Source: Halorhabdus sp. BNX81 (lineage in GTDB: Archaea > Halobacteriota > Halobacteria > Halobacteriales > Haloarculaceae). Taken from it: a stretch of 64,000 nucleotides of DNA. Each line of letters opens with the position of its first letter. The stretch's first letter is position 1. Positions 8,991 to 17,163 of this stretch are shown here, piece by piece. The position numbers and the translations under genes were made by a program. The notes under the pieces are model-generated. The model made no database searches. It saw nothing but the letters and a program-made list of their open reading frames with translations, and was not told the origin of the DNA. Location of the stretch: contig NZ_CP107254.1 of NCBI RefSeq assembly GCF_029229925.1, positions 682,001-746,000 of the forward strand, given 5' to 3'.

Positions 8991-9647
8991 TCAGAGTTCG
9001 AAACCGTCCTCGCCGATCGCTTCCATGAGTTCCCCGATCGTATCGTCCGGGCCGAGCCCCCGAGCCTTGATCGCTGCCGAGAGACTTTCCGTCGGGTAAC
9101 TGATCGGCACGTTCGATTCGGTGAGCAGGATGCCGAGGATCTCCTCGACGGGCGTCTCGCTGTCGATGTGCTGGGCGTACCACAGGATCAGGCTCTCGAA
9201 GATCGTCACCACGTCGTTGGACATCATCCGGCGCTGGGACACCCGGCCGTCGAAGGTCGCCGTGACGTGAAAGCCGTACCGGGAGTCCGCCGTGTTGAAC
9301 GAGTCACGCAGCCACGCCTCGACGTCCGCTTCAGTTAGTTCGCCCGTGGCGGTCGCGTCGTCCTGCCACGGCTCGCCCGACGATTGCGAGGTATCACTGG
9401 CTTCGTGCGACGGTGGTGGCGACTGTTGTTCGGGTTCCTCGTCGGTGTCGCCTGCCGGTTGGCTGGGCGACGACTCTGTGGTCGTCTCGCTCGTTTCGAT
9501 CCCGTCGACGTCGCCGATCGGATCGTTCGGGGAAACGACGTACCGACCGTCTTCGATCTCCGCGACGTGCTCGTCGTCGGAGATGTCGAGCTCCTCGGGG
9601 GCGAGCACGCGACCGTCGTCTTCGTCGTTGTCGTCCCCTGGTGGCAT
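8991..9647 (-). CDS. Acidic soluble protein of the motility island, unknown function
   Basis: 218 residues. Residues 1-105 are low-complexity, rich in Asp, Glu, Ser and Pro, with a short ordered motif VAEIEDGRYVVSP at about 29-41. The folded part is at about 108-218 and includes LTEADVEAWLRDSFNTADSRYGFHVTATFDG. No membrane segment was found. It is the first gene of a tight three-gene unit downstream of the archaellin gene. I did not recognise a characterised family. The association with taxis or archaellum function comes from neighbourhood only. Confidence 0.72.
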   Translation of the reverse strand: MPPGDDNDEDDGRVLAPEELDISDDEHVAEIEDGRYVVSPNDPIGDVDGIETSETTTESSPSQPAGDTDEEPEQQSPPPSHEASDTSQSSGEPWQDDATATGELTEADVEAWLRDSFNTADSRYGFHVTATFDGRVSQRRMMSNDVVTIFESLILWYAQHIDSETPVEEILGILLTESNVPISYPTESLSAAIKARGLGPDDTIGELMEAIGEDGFEL

Positions 9648-9767
9648 GTGTGATACTCTATGTCGGATTCCTATAACTCCGTCGGCGTGACGGCAGTGTA
9701 ATCGGCGAGATTCCGTCTATCATGTCCCGTCACGCTGCGATCCGACGAAAGCAAAAAGACGTGTAGC

Positions 9768-10388
9768 TTAGAGGTTGACGGCGGATTTACCCGAGAGCGA
9801 ATCAGGCACGACCAGCGTCACCGTGGTCTCACCGCCCGAGGAGGTACTCATCGTGATCGTGGCCGTGTCGCCACCATCGAGCGGCTGCATCGTACCCGAA
9901 CCACTGAGGTTGAACAACAACACTGCACGATCTTGCTGCGAGTTCAAGGTGTCGTCAGCGCTTATCGAGCCATCGTCATCCTGGAATGTGGTGTATCTGA
10001 AGGTTTCGTCGTTGGCGTCAGCTTCTTCCGTATTACTGTTGGCAACTAACTTGTACGCACCACCTGCCTGGGTCCACTGGATCGTCATTTCTTCCAGATT
10101 TACGGCATCAGCCCCAGATGCAAGTCGGGTTGTCATGTTAACGTGGCCGACCTGCGCAGGACTGGTTCCCTCAACAACACCCTGCGTTCCGACGTGGACC
10201 AGCCGATTGGTAACCTGCTCGGCTGCCTGTTCGCCACTTTCTTCCGCGCTACTCTGGAGAAACCCGGCCGTGTTGATCAGCACGCCCGCGGCGATCGCGG
10301 CGACCAGCACCATCGCGATGAAGACGATGAGTGTGCCGATCCCGACCTGGGCTCGCTCGTTCGGTTTGTCGCTTTTGCGTTCGAACAT
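9768..10388 (-). CDS. arlA: Archaellin (archaeal flagellin)
   Basis: 206 residues. The class III signal peptide is clear: a charged leader, then AQVG at 13-16, then the hydrophobic helix [20 protein letters not shown]. The archaeal prepilin peptidase (ArlK/PibD) should cut after Gly16. The mature domain is Thr/Ser/Ala-rich and has two N-glycosylation sequons (NMT and NLS). A GGCGGAG Shine-Dalgarno-like stretch precedes the ATG, and an AT-rich TTCTTAAG lies about 55-60 nt upstream. It is a single archaellin gene here; haloarchaea often have several. Confidence 0.94.
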   Translation of the reverse strand: MFERKSDKPNERAQVGIGTLIVFIAMVLVAAIAAGVLINTAGFLQSSAEESGEQAAEQVTNRLVHVGTQGVVEGTSPAQVGHVNMTTRLASGADAVNLEEMTIQWTQAGGAYKLVANSNTEEADANDETFRYTTFQDDDGSISADDTLNSQQDRAVLLFNLSGSGTMQPLDGGDTATITMSTSSGGETTVTLVVPDSLSGKSAVNL

Positions 10389-10599
10389 TGTGTGCTCCGC
10401 CTGGGTTGCTCCCAGACTCTACTTCGAATGTTCCCGTACACCCTCTTAAGAATAACTTCCAAATTATCTCTTCTGAAAACCGGAATGCACGGATGAAAAC
10501 CACTGGTTCAATAGGTGAGAATGTGGAACGGGACAGGTTTCCCGGAAGGAAACATCCGGGGGGATCTCCACACGGTACTAGTTTCGTGGTCCTGACCAC

Positions 10600-10905
10600 T
10601 CACGCTTCGTAGGTGACGAGACTGTACATCACGAAGAGATAGCCGAAGGTCGTCAACCCGCTGTTGACCAACAGGAGTCCGCGCGTGCCATCGAAGTCAG
10701 TCACGAACGCGCTGATCATCGTGGCCGCCGCACCGGCCACTGCCAGGGCGAACCCAAGCGAGAGGTGTAACATCGCTCGACGTGATGTCTGGGCGTACGC
10801 ACGTACTGCCATGCCGACCATCGTGAGTCCCGCAACTACGAAGACGAGGGTCAAAACTGCATAGAGGAGTTCAAGTACTGGCACTATCAGAGGGTTTCCG
10901 AGCAC
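10600..10905 (-). CDS. Small three-helix membrane protein, unknown function
   Basis: 101 residues with three predicted membrane helices at about 10-32, 44-66 and 75-97 and a short cytosolic loop (RAYAQTSRRAM). No catalytic motif was seen. It lies 100 nt downstream of, and on the same strand as, a winged-helix regulator. This regulator plus small membrane protein pair is common in haloarchaea, and I infer a membrane signal or effector role coupled to the regulator. I could not assign a specific function. Confidence 0.7.
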   Translation of the reverse strand: MLGNPLIVPVLELLYAVLTLVFVVAGLTMVGMAVRAYAQTSRRAMLHLSLGFALAVAGAAATMISAFVTDFDGTRGLLLVNSGLTTFGYLFVMYSLVTYEA

Positions 10906-11005
10906 CCGTATTAAATCATTCCTCGAAAATATCTGCTTTGATAACGATCGACAGCGGCCTGGAGCTCCGGTATCGTAGATGGCGTCGGTCCGCTCGGTTC
11001 ACGAA

Positions 11006-11341
11006 TTACGACTCCGAGAGCGTCCGCCACGCCTCGTCGAGTTTGTTCGTCACTTCCGAGCGTTCTTCGACGTCGACCATCAGCGACTCGTCGAATCCGA
11101 CCTCGATCGAATCGACGTTTCGCCGGTAGACTTTGATCCGTCGTCGATCGTCCGAGAGGACGTTATCGTGGAGTTCCAGCAAATCATGCTCGGTGAGCTC
11201 GTCGATCCGTCGATAGCAGGTCGCGATCGGGATGTCGAGTTCGTCGCTCAGATCCTGTGCCGACTTTGGCTCGTCGGTCGCGTCCAATATCTCGGCGCTG
11301 TACTTGTTCCCCAGCGTCCGCAGTAACTCGACCGATGCCAT
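11006..11341 (-). CDS. Winged-helix transcriptional regulator (ArsR-like)
   Basis: 111 residues. An N-terminal winged helix-turn-helix spans about residues 5-75: LLRTLGNKYSAEILDAT, then SAQDLSDELDIPIATCYRRIDEL as the recognition segment, then a beta-wing. A C-terminal helix (about 85-108) probably dimerises. There are no Cys ligands for metal sensing. A TATA-like ACTTTTATTTT lies about 30 nt upstream of the ATG, predicting a leaderless transcript, and an 11-bp palindrome covers the predicted start point. The likely partner is the small membrane protein downstream. The target genes are unknown. Confidence 0.82.
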   Translation of the reverse strand: MASVELLRTLGNKYSAEILDATDEPKSAQDLSDELDIPIATCYRRIDELTEHDLLELHDNVLSDDRRRIKVYRRNVDSIEVGFDESLMVDVEERSEVTNKLDEAWRTLSES

Positions 11342-11616
11342 CGTTATCAGATAATGAATCAGGCCGAAAATAAAAGTATCGACGATGAAAACGCGGTGAA
11401 ACAGCTATCGCAAGTCACATTCCGATTCTGTCACGAGCGTCCGCCAGCGTGGCTTTACCCATCGTTCTCACCAATTAGAATGCGGAATCAACGAGTGATA
11501 CGGTCCGAAATAGGGTGAGGATTCACATTCCGGGTTTCCGTTGGTGGTGGCTCCCGTTCGGATGTGACCAGCGACTGATGTGTGCTTGGACCCAGAACTT
11601 CGAGGCGGCTCGCCCG
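11342..11616. other. Intergenic region upstream of the winged-helix gene
   Basis: 275 bp with no convincing gene. It holds the TATA box and operator-like palindrome of the regulator at its left end. It also contains several scattered matches of the type CACATTCCG and its complement (near 11416, 11479 and 11525), whose meaning is unclear. The 35-bp tandem repeats follow directly. Confidence 0.4.
11344..11354. promoter_or_regulatory. 11-bp palindrome at the predicted start of the winged-helix gene
   Basis: TTATCAGATAA is a perfect palindrome around a central base. It sits between the TATA-like element (about 11367-11376) and the ATG at 11341, that is, over the expected transcription start. Its position suits autorepression by the downstream winged-helix protein. 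This is inference from position and symmetry. Confidence 0.4.
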
Positions 11617-11754
11617 CCCATTCACAGTGGTGGCTCGGAGTCGTTCATCCACCCATTCACAGTGGTGACTCGGAGTCGTTCATCCACCCATTCACAGTGG
11701 TGACTCGGAGTCGTTCATCCACCCATTCACAGTGGTGACTCGGAGTCGTTCATC
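11617..11754. repeat. Four tandem 35-bp repeats derived from the 3' end of the KaiC-like gene
   Basis: Copies run 11617-11651, 11652-11686, 11687-11721 and 11722-11754 (the last lacks its final 2 bp). They are head-to-tail without spacers; the first copy differs by one base. The copy at 11722 overlaps the coding end of the KaiC-like gene: read on the minus strand it encodes the C-terminal residues MNDSESPL and the stop codon. The three other copies therefore repeat the gene tail, stop included, downstream of the gene. This is a tandem duplication rather than a CRISPR array. Confidence 0.95.
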
Positions 11755-12452
11755 ATCGAGAACGCACTCGCGTTGTCGTGCACCTGAATGCCGCCGTGGG
11801 CGATCTCCATCGGGAAAATGTCCGTCTCGATCTCCTGTTTTCGCATCTTCGCGACCCAGACGTACCGATTAACGCCCGATTCCGTCGGGGTCTGAATGAG
11901 GTAGATGTTTCCATCCGTCAGGAAGTTCTCCAGGCCGATGTCGGTGTCGGGGAACACGGAGGATTGCTCGTTGGTCAACAGGCTGGTGAGGCCGTTCTGT
12001 TTTAGGATGTCTGTGAACTTCAGCAGATAGGTCCGGCGCTCGGCGTCGTCGTCGAAGAACAACTCGAACATGGCAAGCGAGTCCAACACGAGTCGGTCGT
12101 ACTCGCCGTCCTGGATGTCATCGAGGAGGATGTCGAGCGTGTCGGTGAAGTTGTTCTCCTGTAGCAGCCGTCGTTTGTCGTAGACTTTGATGTCGCCGCG
12201 GTCCTCGAATTCGGCCCACTGGTCGAACCCGATCGACTCGGCCGCCGCTTTGAGGTCCTCACGGTTTTCCTCGAAAGACAGGAAGATCCCGCGTTCGTCG
12301 GACTCCCTGACGCCGTTGTATATGAACTGCAGACCGAGGATACTCTTGCCGGCCCCTGGCGTCCCGACAACCAGCGTCGTCGAGTTCGTGACGATGCCGC
12401 CGTTGAGAATCGAATCGAGTCCGTCAATGCCAGTTTCGGTGAGTTCTACCAT
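11727..12452 (-). CDS. KaiC-like RecA-superfamily ATPase
   Basis: About 241 residues from ATG at 12452 (MVELTETGIDGLDSILNGG). An upstream in-frame ATG at 12503 would add 17 residues and is less like the family. Walker A is GTPGAGKS at about 30-37 and the Walker B-like RLVLDSLAMFEL is at about 120-131. There is one KaiC domain only. Such proteins are common in haloarchaeal taxis and sensory clusters, where they are thought to act as ATP-dependent signalling switches. It lies next to cheW on the same strand. Its last nine codons are part of the 35-bp tandem repeat, which extends past the stop. Confidence 0.85.
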   Translation of the reverse strand: MVELTETGIDGLDSILNGGIVTNSTTLVVGTPGAGKSILGLQFIYNGVRESDERGIFLSFEENREDLKAAAESIGFDQWAEFEDRGDIKVYDKRRLLQENNFTDTLDILLDDIQDGEYDRLVLDSLAMFELFFDDDAERRTYLLKFTDILKQNGLTSLLTNEQSSVFPDTDIGLENFLTDGNIYLIQTPTESGVNRYVWVAKMRKQEIETDIFPMEIAHGGIQVHDNASAFSMMNDSESPL

Positions 12453-12542
12453 CGTGGATACCCCGTGGGCGTTGCCATCTATGCCACGTTGGGGTGCCAT
12501 CACTGAAAAAGGCTTCCAGATCGTCTCAGCTAAATAACCGTT

Positions 12543-12968
12543 TTACTCGGCATGTACCGCGACCGGATCGACCCAGATGATAAACCCGTCCTCGCGCTTG
12601 ACGACGCCCTTGATCGACGCCGAGTCGGACCCGCCGGGCGAGCTGTCGACGTCGGCCTCGTCGATCTGTCTGACCTGCTGGACCTCATCGACGAGCCACC
12701 CTGCCGCCTCCTGATCCTCGATGATTTCGGGATCGAAGACGATGATCCGCCGCTCTGCCCCCTCGTCATCGATGCCGAATACGACTTTCGGGTCGACGAT
12801 CGACGTCGTGCGTCCACGGAGGTCCATCACGCCCCGGACGTGCCGTGGCGAGTTCGGGACGCTCGTGACATCCCCGACATCGACGATCTCGGTGACGTGA
12901 TCGATACTCACGCAGTACGTTTCCGATCCGAGCTCGAACTCGAGTACCTGGCCTAACGTGTCTGACAT
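12543..12968 (-). CDS. cheW: Chemotaxis coupling protein CheW
   Basis: 141 residues from ATG at 12968. GGGAGG lies about 8 nt upstream and fits a Shine-Dalgarno, which favours this start over the in-frame codon at 13004. CheW links transducers to CheA. The family hallmarks are visible: VLEFELGSETYCVSIDHVTEIV, SVPNSPRHVRGVMDLRGR, then KVVFGIDDEGAERRIIVFD. The gene is divergent from cheB across a 259-bp region. Length and all beta-barrel segments are normal. Confidence 0.94.
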   Translation of the reverse strand: MSDTLGQVLEFELGSETYCVSIDHVTEIVDVGDVTSVPNSPRHVRGVMDLRGRTTSIVDPKVVFGIDDEGAERRIIVFDPEIIEDQEAAGWLVDEVQQVRQIDEADVDSSPGGSDSASIKGVVKREDGFIIWVDPVAVHAE

Positions 12969-13191
12969 CTGTATATTCCCTCCCGGCGGCGCGTCGAAGT
13001 TCACTGCTGGTACCGACTGCCACCGACTGGCGCTACTGTGGATTTCGGCAAAACTACCTTAAGTGTGTCCACCAGGTTATCAACGTTGATTACGACGGCG
13101 GAGTCTTTATTTGCCCTGTTTAGCAAGGTCTCACCGGAGACAGCCACAATGTTCGGACGTCGGCCACCCGGCTGCCGTTCGGTCGGTCACA

Positions 13192-13198
13192 TTTAAAT
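13192..13198 (+). promoter_or_regulatory. TATA box of the cheB-cheA-cheR operon
   Basis: TTTAAAT lies about 30-36 nt upstream of the cheB ATG at 13228. This puts transcription initiation within a few nucleotides of the start codon, the usual haloarchaeal near-leaderless layout. Confidence 0.6.
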
Positions 13199-13227
13199 CC
13201 GCCGCCACACAGGTCAGCACACGCAAC

Positions 13228-14292
13228 ATGTCATCACGATCATCGCCCCGGGCCGTCGTCGCCGACGACTCTCATTTCATGCGGAGCGTCATTTCCGATA
13301 TCCTTGCGGAGGGTGGGATCGAGGTCGTCGCGACGGCCAGAGACGGCCGGGAGGCGATCGATGCCGTCGGCGAACACGACCCTGATGTTGTGACGATGGA
13401 CGTCGAGATGCCCGAGATGAACGGCATCGAGGCGGTCGAGCGGATCATGGCCGAGCAGCCGACGCCGATCCTGATGCTCAGCGCCCATACCGACGAGAAC
13501 GCAGACGTCACCTTCGAGGCCTTAGAGAAAGGGGCCGTCGACTTTTTCACCAAACCCGGCGGCGAGGTGTCGATGGAGATGTCGCGACTGAAAGATCAGC
13601 TGGTCGAGATGGTGCTGTCGGTCGCCGAAGTCGACGTCACGACCGACGCCGGTCGGACCGAACCGGCCAGCCGTTCCGAGCCGACCCTCGCGCCGGGTGA
13701 CGTTCTCGAAGACGCGACGCTGGTGATCGGCTCCTCGACGGGAGGGCCGACGGTCGTCGAACAGATTCTCTCGGAACTGCCGGCCGCAGCGGAGCTGCGC
13801 ATCCTCATCGTCCAGCACATGCCGACGGACTTTACCGGCCGGTTCGCTGCGCGGCTGAACAAGCGAAGCGAGTACGCCGTCCGGGAAGCCGGCGATGGTG
13901 ACCGGATCGGCGGCGGCGAGGCGCTGGTCGCTGCCGGCGGCCGGCACATGGTCGTCTCGAACTACCGGAGCGGTCGACTCCGGGTGGCCCTGACCGACGA
14001 GGACCCGGTCAACAGCGTCCGCCCGTCGGTCGACGTCACCATGGAGAGCGCCGCCGAGGTCATCGACGACCCACTGGTCGGCGTTATTCTTACCGGCATG
14101 GGAACTGACGGCGCGGCCGGCATTCGAGCGATCAAGGCTGCCGGCGGCGCGACGTTTGCCCAGGACGAAGCGTCCTCGGCAGTGTACGGGATGCCGAAAC
14201 GGGCCGTCGAAACCGGACAGGTCGACGAGATCTGCCCGCTCGATGACCTATCGGATCGGATACTTGAAGCGATACAACTGGAGGGACACTAA
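13228..14292 (+). CDS. cheB: Chemotaxis protein-glutamate methylesterase CheB
   Basis: 354 residues from ATG at 13228; the TATA box 30 nt upstream supports this over the longer ORF. The receiver domain has D58 (VVTMDVEMP) and K109 (FFTKPG). The C-terminal methylesterase domain has S170 (IGSSTGG), H197 (QHMPTDF) and D294 (GMGTDGA), matching the known Ser-His-Asp triad. CheB demethylates, and often deamidates, transducers when CheA phosphorylates it. It is the first gene of cheB-cheA-cheR, with cheA starting 6 nt after its stop. Confidence 0.95.
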   Translation: MSSRSSPRAVVADDSHFMRSVISDILAEGGIEVVATARDGREAIDAVGEHDPDVVTMDVEMPEMNGIEAVERIMAEQPTPILMLSAHTDENADVTFEALEKGAVDFFTKPGGEVSMEMSRLKDQLVEMVLSVAEVDVTTDAGRTEPASRSEPTLAPGDVLEDATLVIGSSTGGPTVVEQILSELPAAAELRILIVQHMPTDFTGRFAARLNKRSEYAVREAGDGDRIGGGEALVAAGGRHMVVSNYRSGRLRVALTDEDPVNSVRPSVDVTMESAAEVIDDPLVGVILTGMGTDGAAGIRAIKAAGGATFAQDEASSAVYGMPKRAVETGQVDEICPLDDLSDRILEAIQLEGH

Positions 14293-14298
14293 CCGCAT

Positions 14299-16305
14299 AT
14301 GGACGAACAATATCTCGACGCCTTCATCCGCGAGAGCGAGGAGGCAATCACGGAGTTGAACAACTCGTTGCTCGAACTCGAATCGGATCCCAGCAACCAG
14401 GCGGCGATGGATTCGATCTTCCGGACCGCCCACACGCTGAAGGGGAACTTCGGCGCGATGGGGTTCGACGACGCAAGTAACCTGGCTCACGCCATCGAGG
14501 ACCTGCTGGACGCCATGCGTCAGGGTGAAATGGACGTCACACCGGAGATCATGGATCTGGTGTTCGCGGGCGTCGACGAGATCGAAGCCATCGTTACCGA
14601 GATCGAAGAACACGGCGAATCGTCCGCCGATACAGCCGACCGGGTCGAGGACATCCGAGCGGTCATCGAAGACGGCGCTGACGCTGCCGGTGCGACGGCC
14701 GGCGACGGGGCGGCGTCCGGCTCGGACGGTGCCACCGGGGCAGACGATTCGGCCAGTGGACCGGCTGTATCGGACCACTCGATCGACGTCGAACCGATCC
14801 TCGATCGCGTTGACGTGTCCGTTCCTTCGGACGGGCCCGTCACGCTCGCCGCGGTCGACATCGGCGACGGCAACATGCAAGGTGTCGACGCGATGCTTGC
14901 GTTGGATGCCATCGAGGACGCACTCGAGGTCGTCGCGACCGATCCAAGTGCCGACGATATCGAGAACGGCGACTTCGAGGAGACCTTCTCGGTGTTCGTC
15001 GCCGCCGACGAATCGACCGTCGGCTCGGCGCTTGCCGATATCGGCCCCGTCGAATCGTCGACGGTGCAGGACGTCACGCAGGCCGTCAGGGAAGCGGACA
15101 CGGCGGATTCGACCAATGAGTCAGCCGACACCGGATCGGCAAATTCGAGCGCAGCCGACACGTCCGTCGACGAGATCAAGTCCGTCCGCGTCGATGTCGA
15201 TCAACTCGACGATCTCCACGGGCTGGTCGAGCAGCTTGTGACTAGCCGGATCAAACTTCGCCGGGCGGCCGAACAGAACAACGTCGATTCGACCGGCGAG
15301 ACGCTCAACGAACTCGACAAGATCACGGCGAGCCTCCAGAACACCGTCATGGACATGCGGTTGATCCCGCTGCGGAAGGTCGTCGGGAAGTTCCCCCGCC
15401 TGGTGCGGGATCTCTCGCGGGACCTCGGCAAGGAGATCGACTTCTCGATCGAGGGCGAGGACATCGAACTCGACCGGACGATCCTGACCGAGATCTCCGA
15501 TCCGCTGATGCACATCCTCCGGAACGCCGTCGATCACGGGATCGAACCGCCCGAAGAGCGCGAACGCAAGGGCAAGCCTCGCGAGGGCTCGATTACATTA
15601 CGGGCGTCCCGCGAACGTGATCACGTCGTTATCACGGTCGAGGACGACGGGGCGGGCTTAGACGTCGAGGCGATCCGCGAGCAGGCACTCGAGAAGGGCA
15701 TCCGCTCGGCGGAGGAACTCGACCGGATGGACGACTCGGCGATCTACGATCTCACCTTTCATCCCGGGTTCTCGACCGCCGAAGAGGTCACGGACACGAG
15801 CGGCCGTGGCGTCGGCATGGACGTCGTCCACGAGACGGTTTCCCAACTCGATGGCTCGGTCAACGTCGAGAGCGAATCCGGCGAGGGGACGACGGTCTCG
15901 CTTCGCCTCCCGGTGACGATGGCGATCGTGAAGGTCCTGTTCATCCAGGTCGGCGACGAGCAGTACGGCATCCCGATCAAGAACGTCGACGAGATCACTG
16001 CCGCGACCGAAGCCCGCGAGATCAACGGCGACGAGGTCATCAAACACAACGACGAGATCTACCCGGTCATCCACCTCGACGAGGCCTTCGACGTCCCGGG
16101 CGAGACGAAAAACGGTGACGGCATGTTGATCCGCGTCCGGGAGTCCGAACGCAAAGTCGCCCTCCACTGTGACGAGGTCAACAGCCAGGAGGAAGTCGTC
16201 GTCAAGCCACTGGAGGGCCTGCTTTCGGGGACGCCCGGTCTCTCCGGGACTGCCGTGATCGGCGACGGAAACATCGTCCACATCCTCGACGTCGTGACGC
16301 TGTGA
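14299..16305 (+). CDS. cheA: Chemotaxis histidine kinase CheA
   Basis: 668 residues. The P1 Hpt domain carries phospho-acceptor H45 in RTAHTLKGNFGAMGF. A Ser/Ala/Asp-rich linker and a degenerate P2 region follow (about 110-280). The P3 dimerisation helices then include LHGLVEQLVTSRIKLRR. The P4 ATPase has the N-box ILRNAVDHGIEPPEER, DDGAGLD and TSGRGVGMDVV. The C-terminal CheW-like P5 domain contains QYGIPIKNVDEI. All catalytic elements are intact. CheA autophosphorylates in response to transducers and passes phosphate to CheY and CheB. Confidence 0.96.
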   Translation: MDEQYLDAFIRESEEAITELNNSLLELESDPSNQAAMDSIFRTAHTLKGNFGAMGFDDASNLAHAIEDLLDAMRQGEMDVTPEIMDLVFAGVDEIEAIVTEIEEHGESSADTADRVEDIRAVIEDGADAAGATAGDGAASGSDGATGADDSASGPAVSDHSIDVEPILDRVDVSVPSDGPVTLAAVDIGDGNMQGVDAMLALDAIEDALEVVATDPSADDIENGDFEETFSVFVAADESTVGSALADIGPVESSTVQDVTQAVREADTADSTNESADTGSANSSAADTSVDEIKSVRVDVDQLDDLHGLVEQLVTSRIKLRRAAEQNNVDSTGETLNELDKITASLQNTVMDMRLIPLRKVVGKFPRLVRDLSRDLGKEIDFSIEGEDIELDRTILTEISDPLMHILRNAVDHGIEPPEERERKGKPREGSITLRASRERDHVVITVEDDGAGLDVEAIREQALEKGIRSAEELDRMDDSAIYDLTFHPGFSTAEEVTDTSGRGVGMDVVHETVSQLDGSVNVESESGEGTTVSLRLPVTMAIVKVLFIQVGDEQYGIPIKNVDEITAATEAREINGDEVIKHNDEIYPVIHLDEAFDVPGETKNGDGMLIRVRESERKVALHCDEVNSQEEVVVKPLEGLLSGTPGLSGTAVIGDGNIVHILDVVTL

Positions 16306-16346
16306 TCGCACATGCTTAGTGATACCCAACCCCAACCGAGAGGACG

Positions 16347-17162
16347 ATGAGCCGCCGATCAGGATCACAGCGTGGGTTCACCTCGCTGCTCGAGTATATC
16401 GGTTCCGAGCTCGACTTCGAGTCGGACTTTTACAACGACGCGTACCTCGATCGACGTATCACGGCCCGGATCCGCCGGACTGACAGCGAGGACTATCGTG
16501 CCTACGAGCGGTTGTTGAAACGCGACGGCGAGGAAGCCGACGCGTTGCTGGATTCGCTGTCGATCAACGTCACCGGCTTTTTCCGGAACCCCGAGGCCTG
16601 GGAGCAACTCCGCCCGGTCCTCCGGGAACTGACTGACACCCACCGGACGGTCCGGGTCTGGAGCGCCCCGTGTGCCGACGGTCGGGAGCCGTACTCGCTG
16701 GCGATGCTGGCGAGCGACGACGACCGCATCGACGAGCGACGACTCGACATCCTGGCGACGGACATCAACCCGGACATCCTGACGGAAGCGCGTGCTGGCG
16801 TCTACGAGGCGTCACAGACGACCGATATCGAGTCCGAACTCGAACCGCTATCGAACGCCTCGACGTACATCGATCGCGACGGCGATACGTTCACCGTCCG
16901 TGAGTCGATCCGGGAGATGGTCTCCTTCGAGCAACACGATCTCATCCGCGGGGACCCGCAGGGCGAGTTCGACCTCATGCTGTGTCGGAACTTCCTCATC
17001 TACATCGACTCGTCGTACAAGCGACCGATTTTCGAGACGATCAGCGAGTCTCTCCGGAGTGGCGGGTATCTCATGATCGGGATGACCGAGACGATCCCGG
17101 CCCAGTGTCGTGAGACGTTCGAATCGGTCGACAAACAGCGCCGGATTTACACCAGGACGTAG
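16347..17162 (+). CDS. cheR: Chemotaxis protein methyltransferase CheR
   Basis: 271 residues. The N-terminal helical domain is followed by a SAM-dependent methyltransferase fold with TVRVWSAPCADGREPYSLAM as the SAM-binding motif, then DILATDINPDILTEAR, and FDLMLCRNFLIYID late in the domain. CheR adds methyl groups to Glu residues of transducers, opposing CheB. It lies 41 nt after cheA and directly before the HEAT-repeat gene (1-nt gap), so all are probably one transcript. Length and motif order are typical. Confidence 0.95.
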   Translation: MSRRSGSQRGFTSLLEYIGSELDFESDFYNDAYLDRRITARIRRTDSEDYRAYERLLKRDGEEADALLDSLSINVTGFFRNPEAWEQLRPVLRELTDTHRTVRVWSAPCADGREPYSLAMLASDDDRIDERRLDILATDINPDILTEARAGVYEASQTTDIESELEPLSNASTYIDRDGDTFTVRESIREMVSFEQHDLIRGDPQGEFDLMLCRNFLIYIDSSYKRPIFETISESLRSGGYLMIGMTETIPAQCRETFESVDKQRRIYTRT

Positions 17163-17163
17163 C

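Noticed and set aside
11617-11755. CRISPR-like array
   Set aside because: The 35-bp units are directly adjacent with no spacers and derive from the end of the adjoining gene. No cas genes are present.
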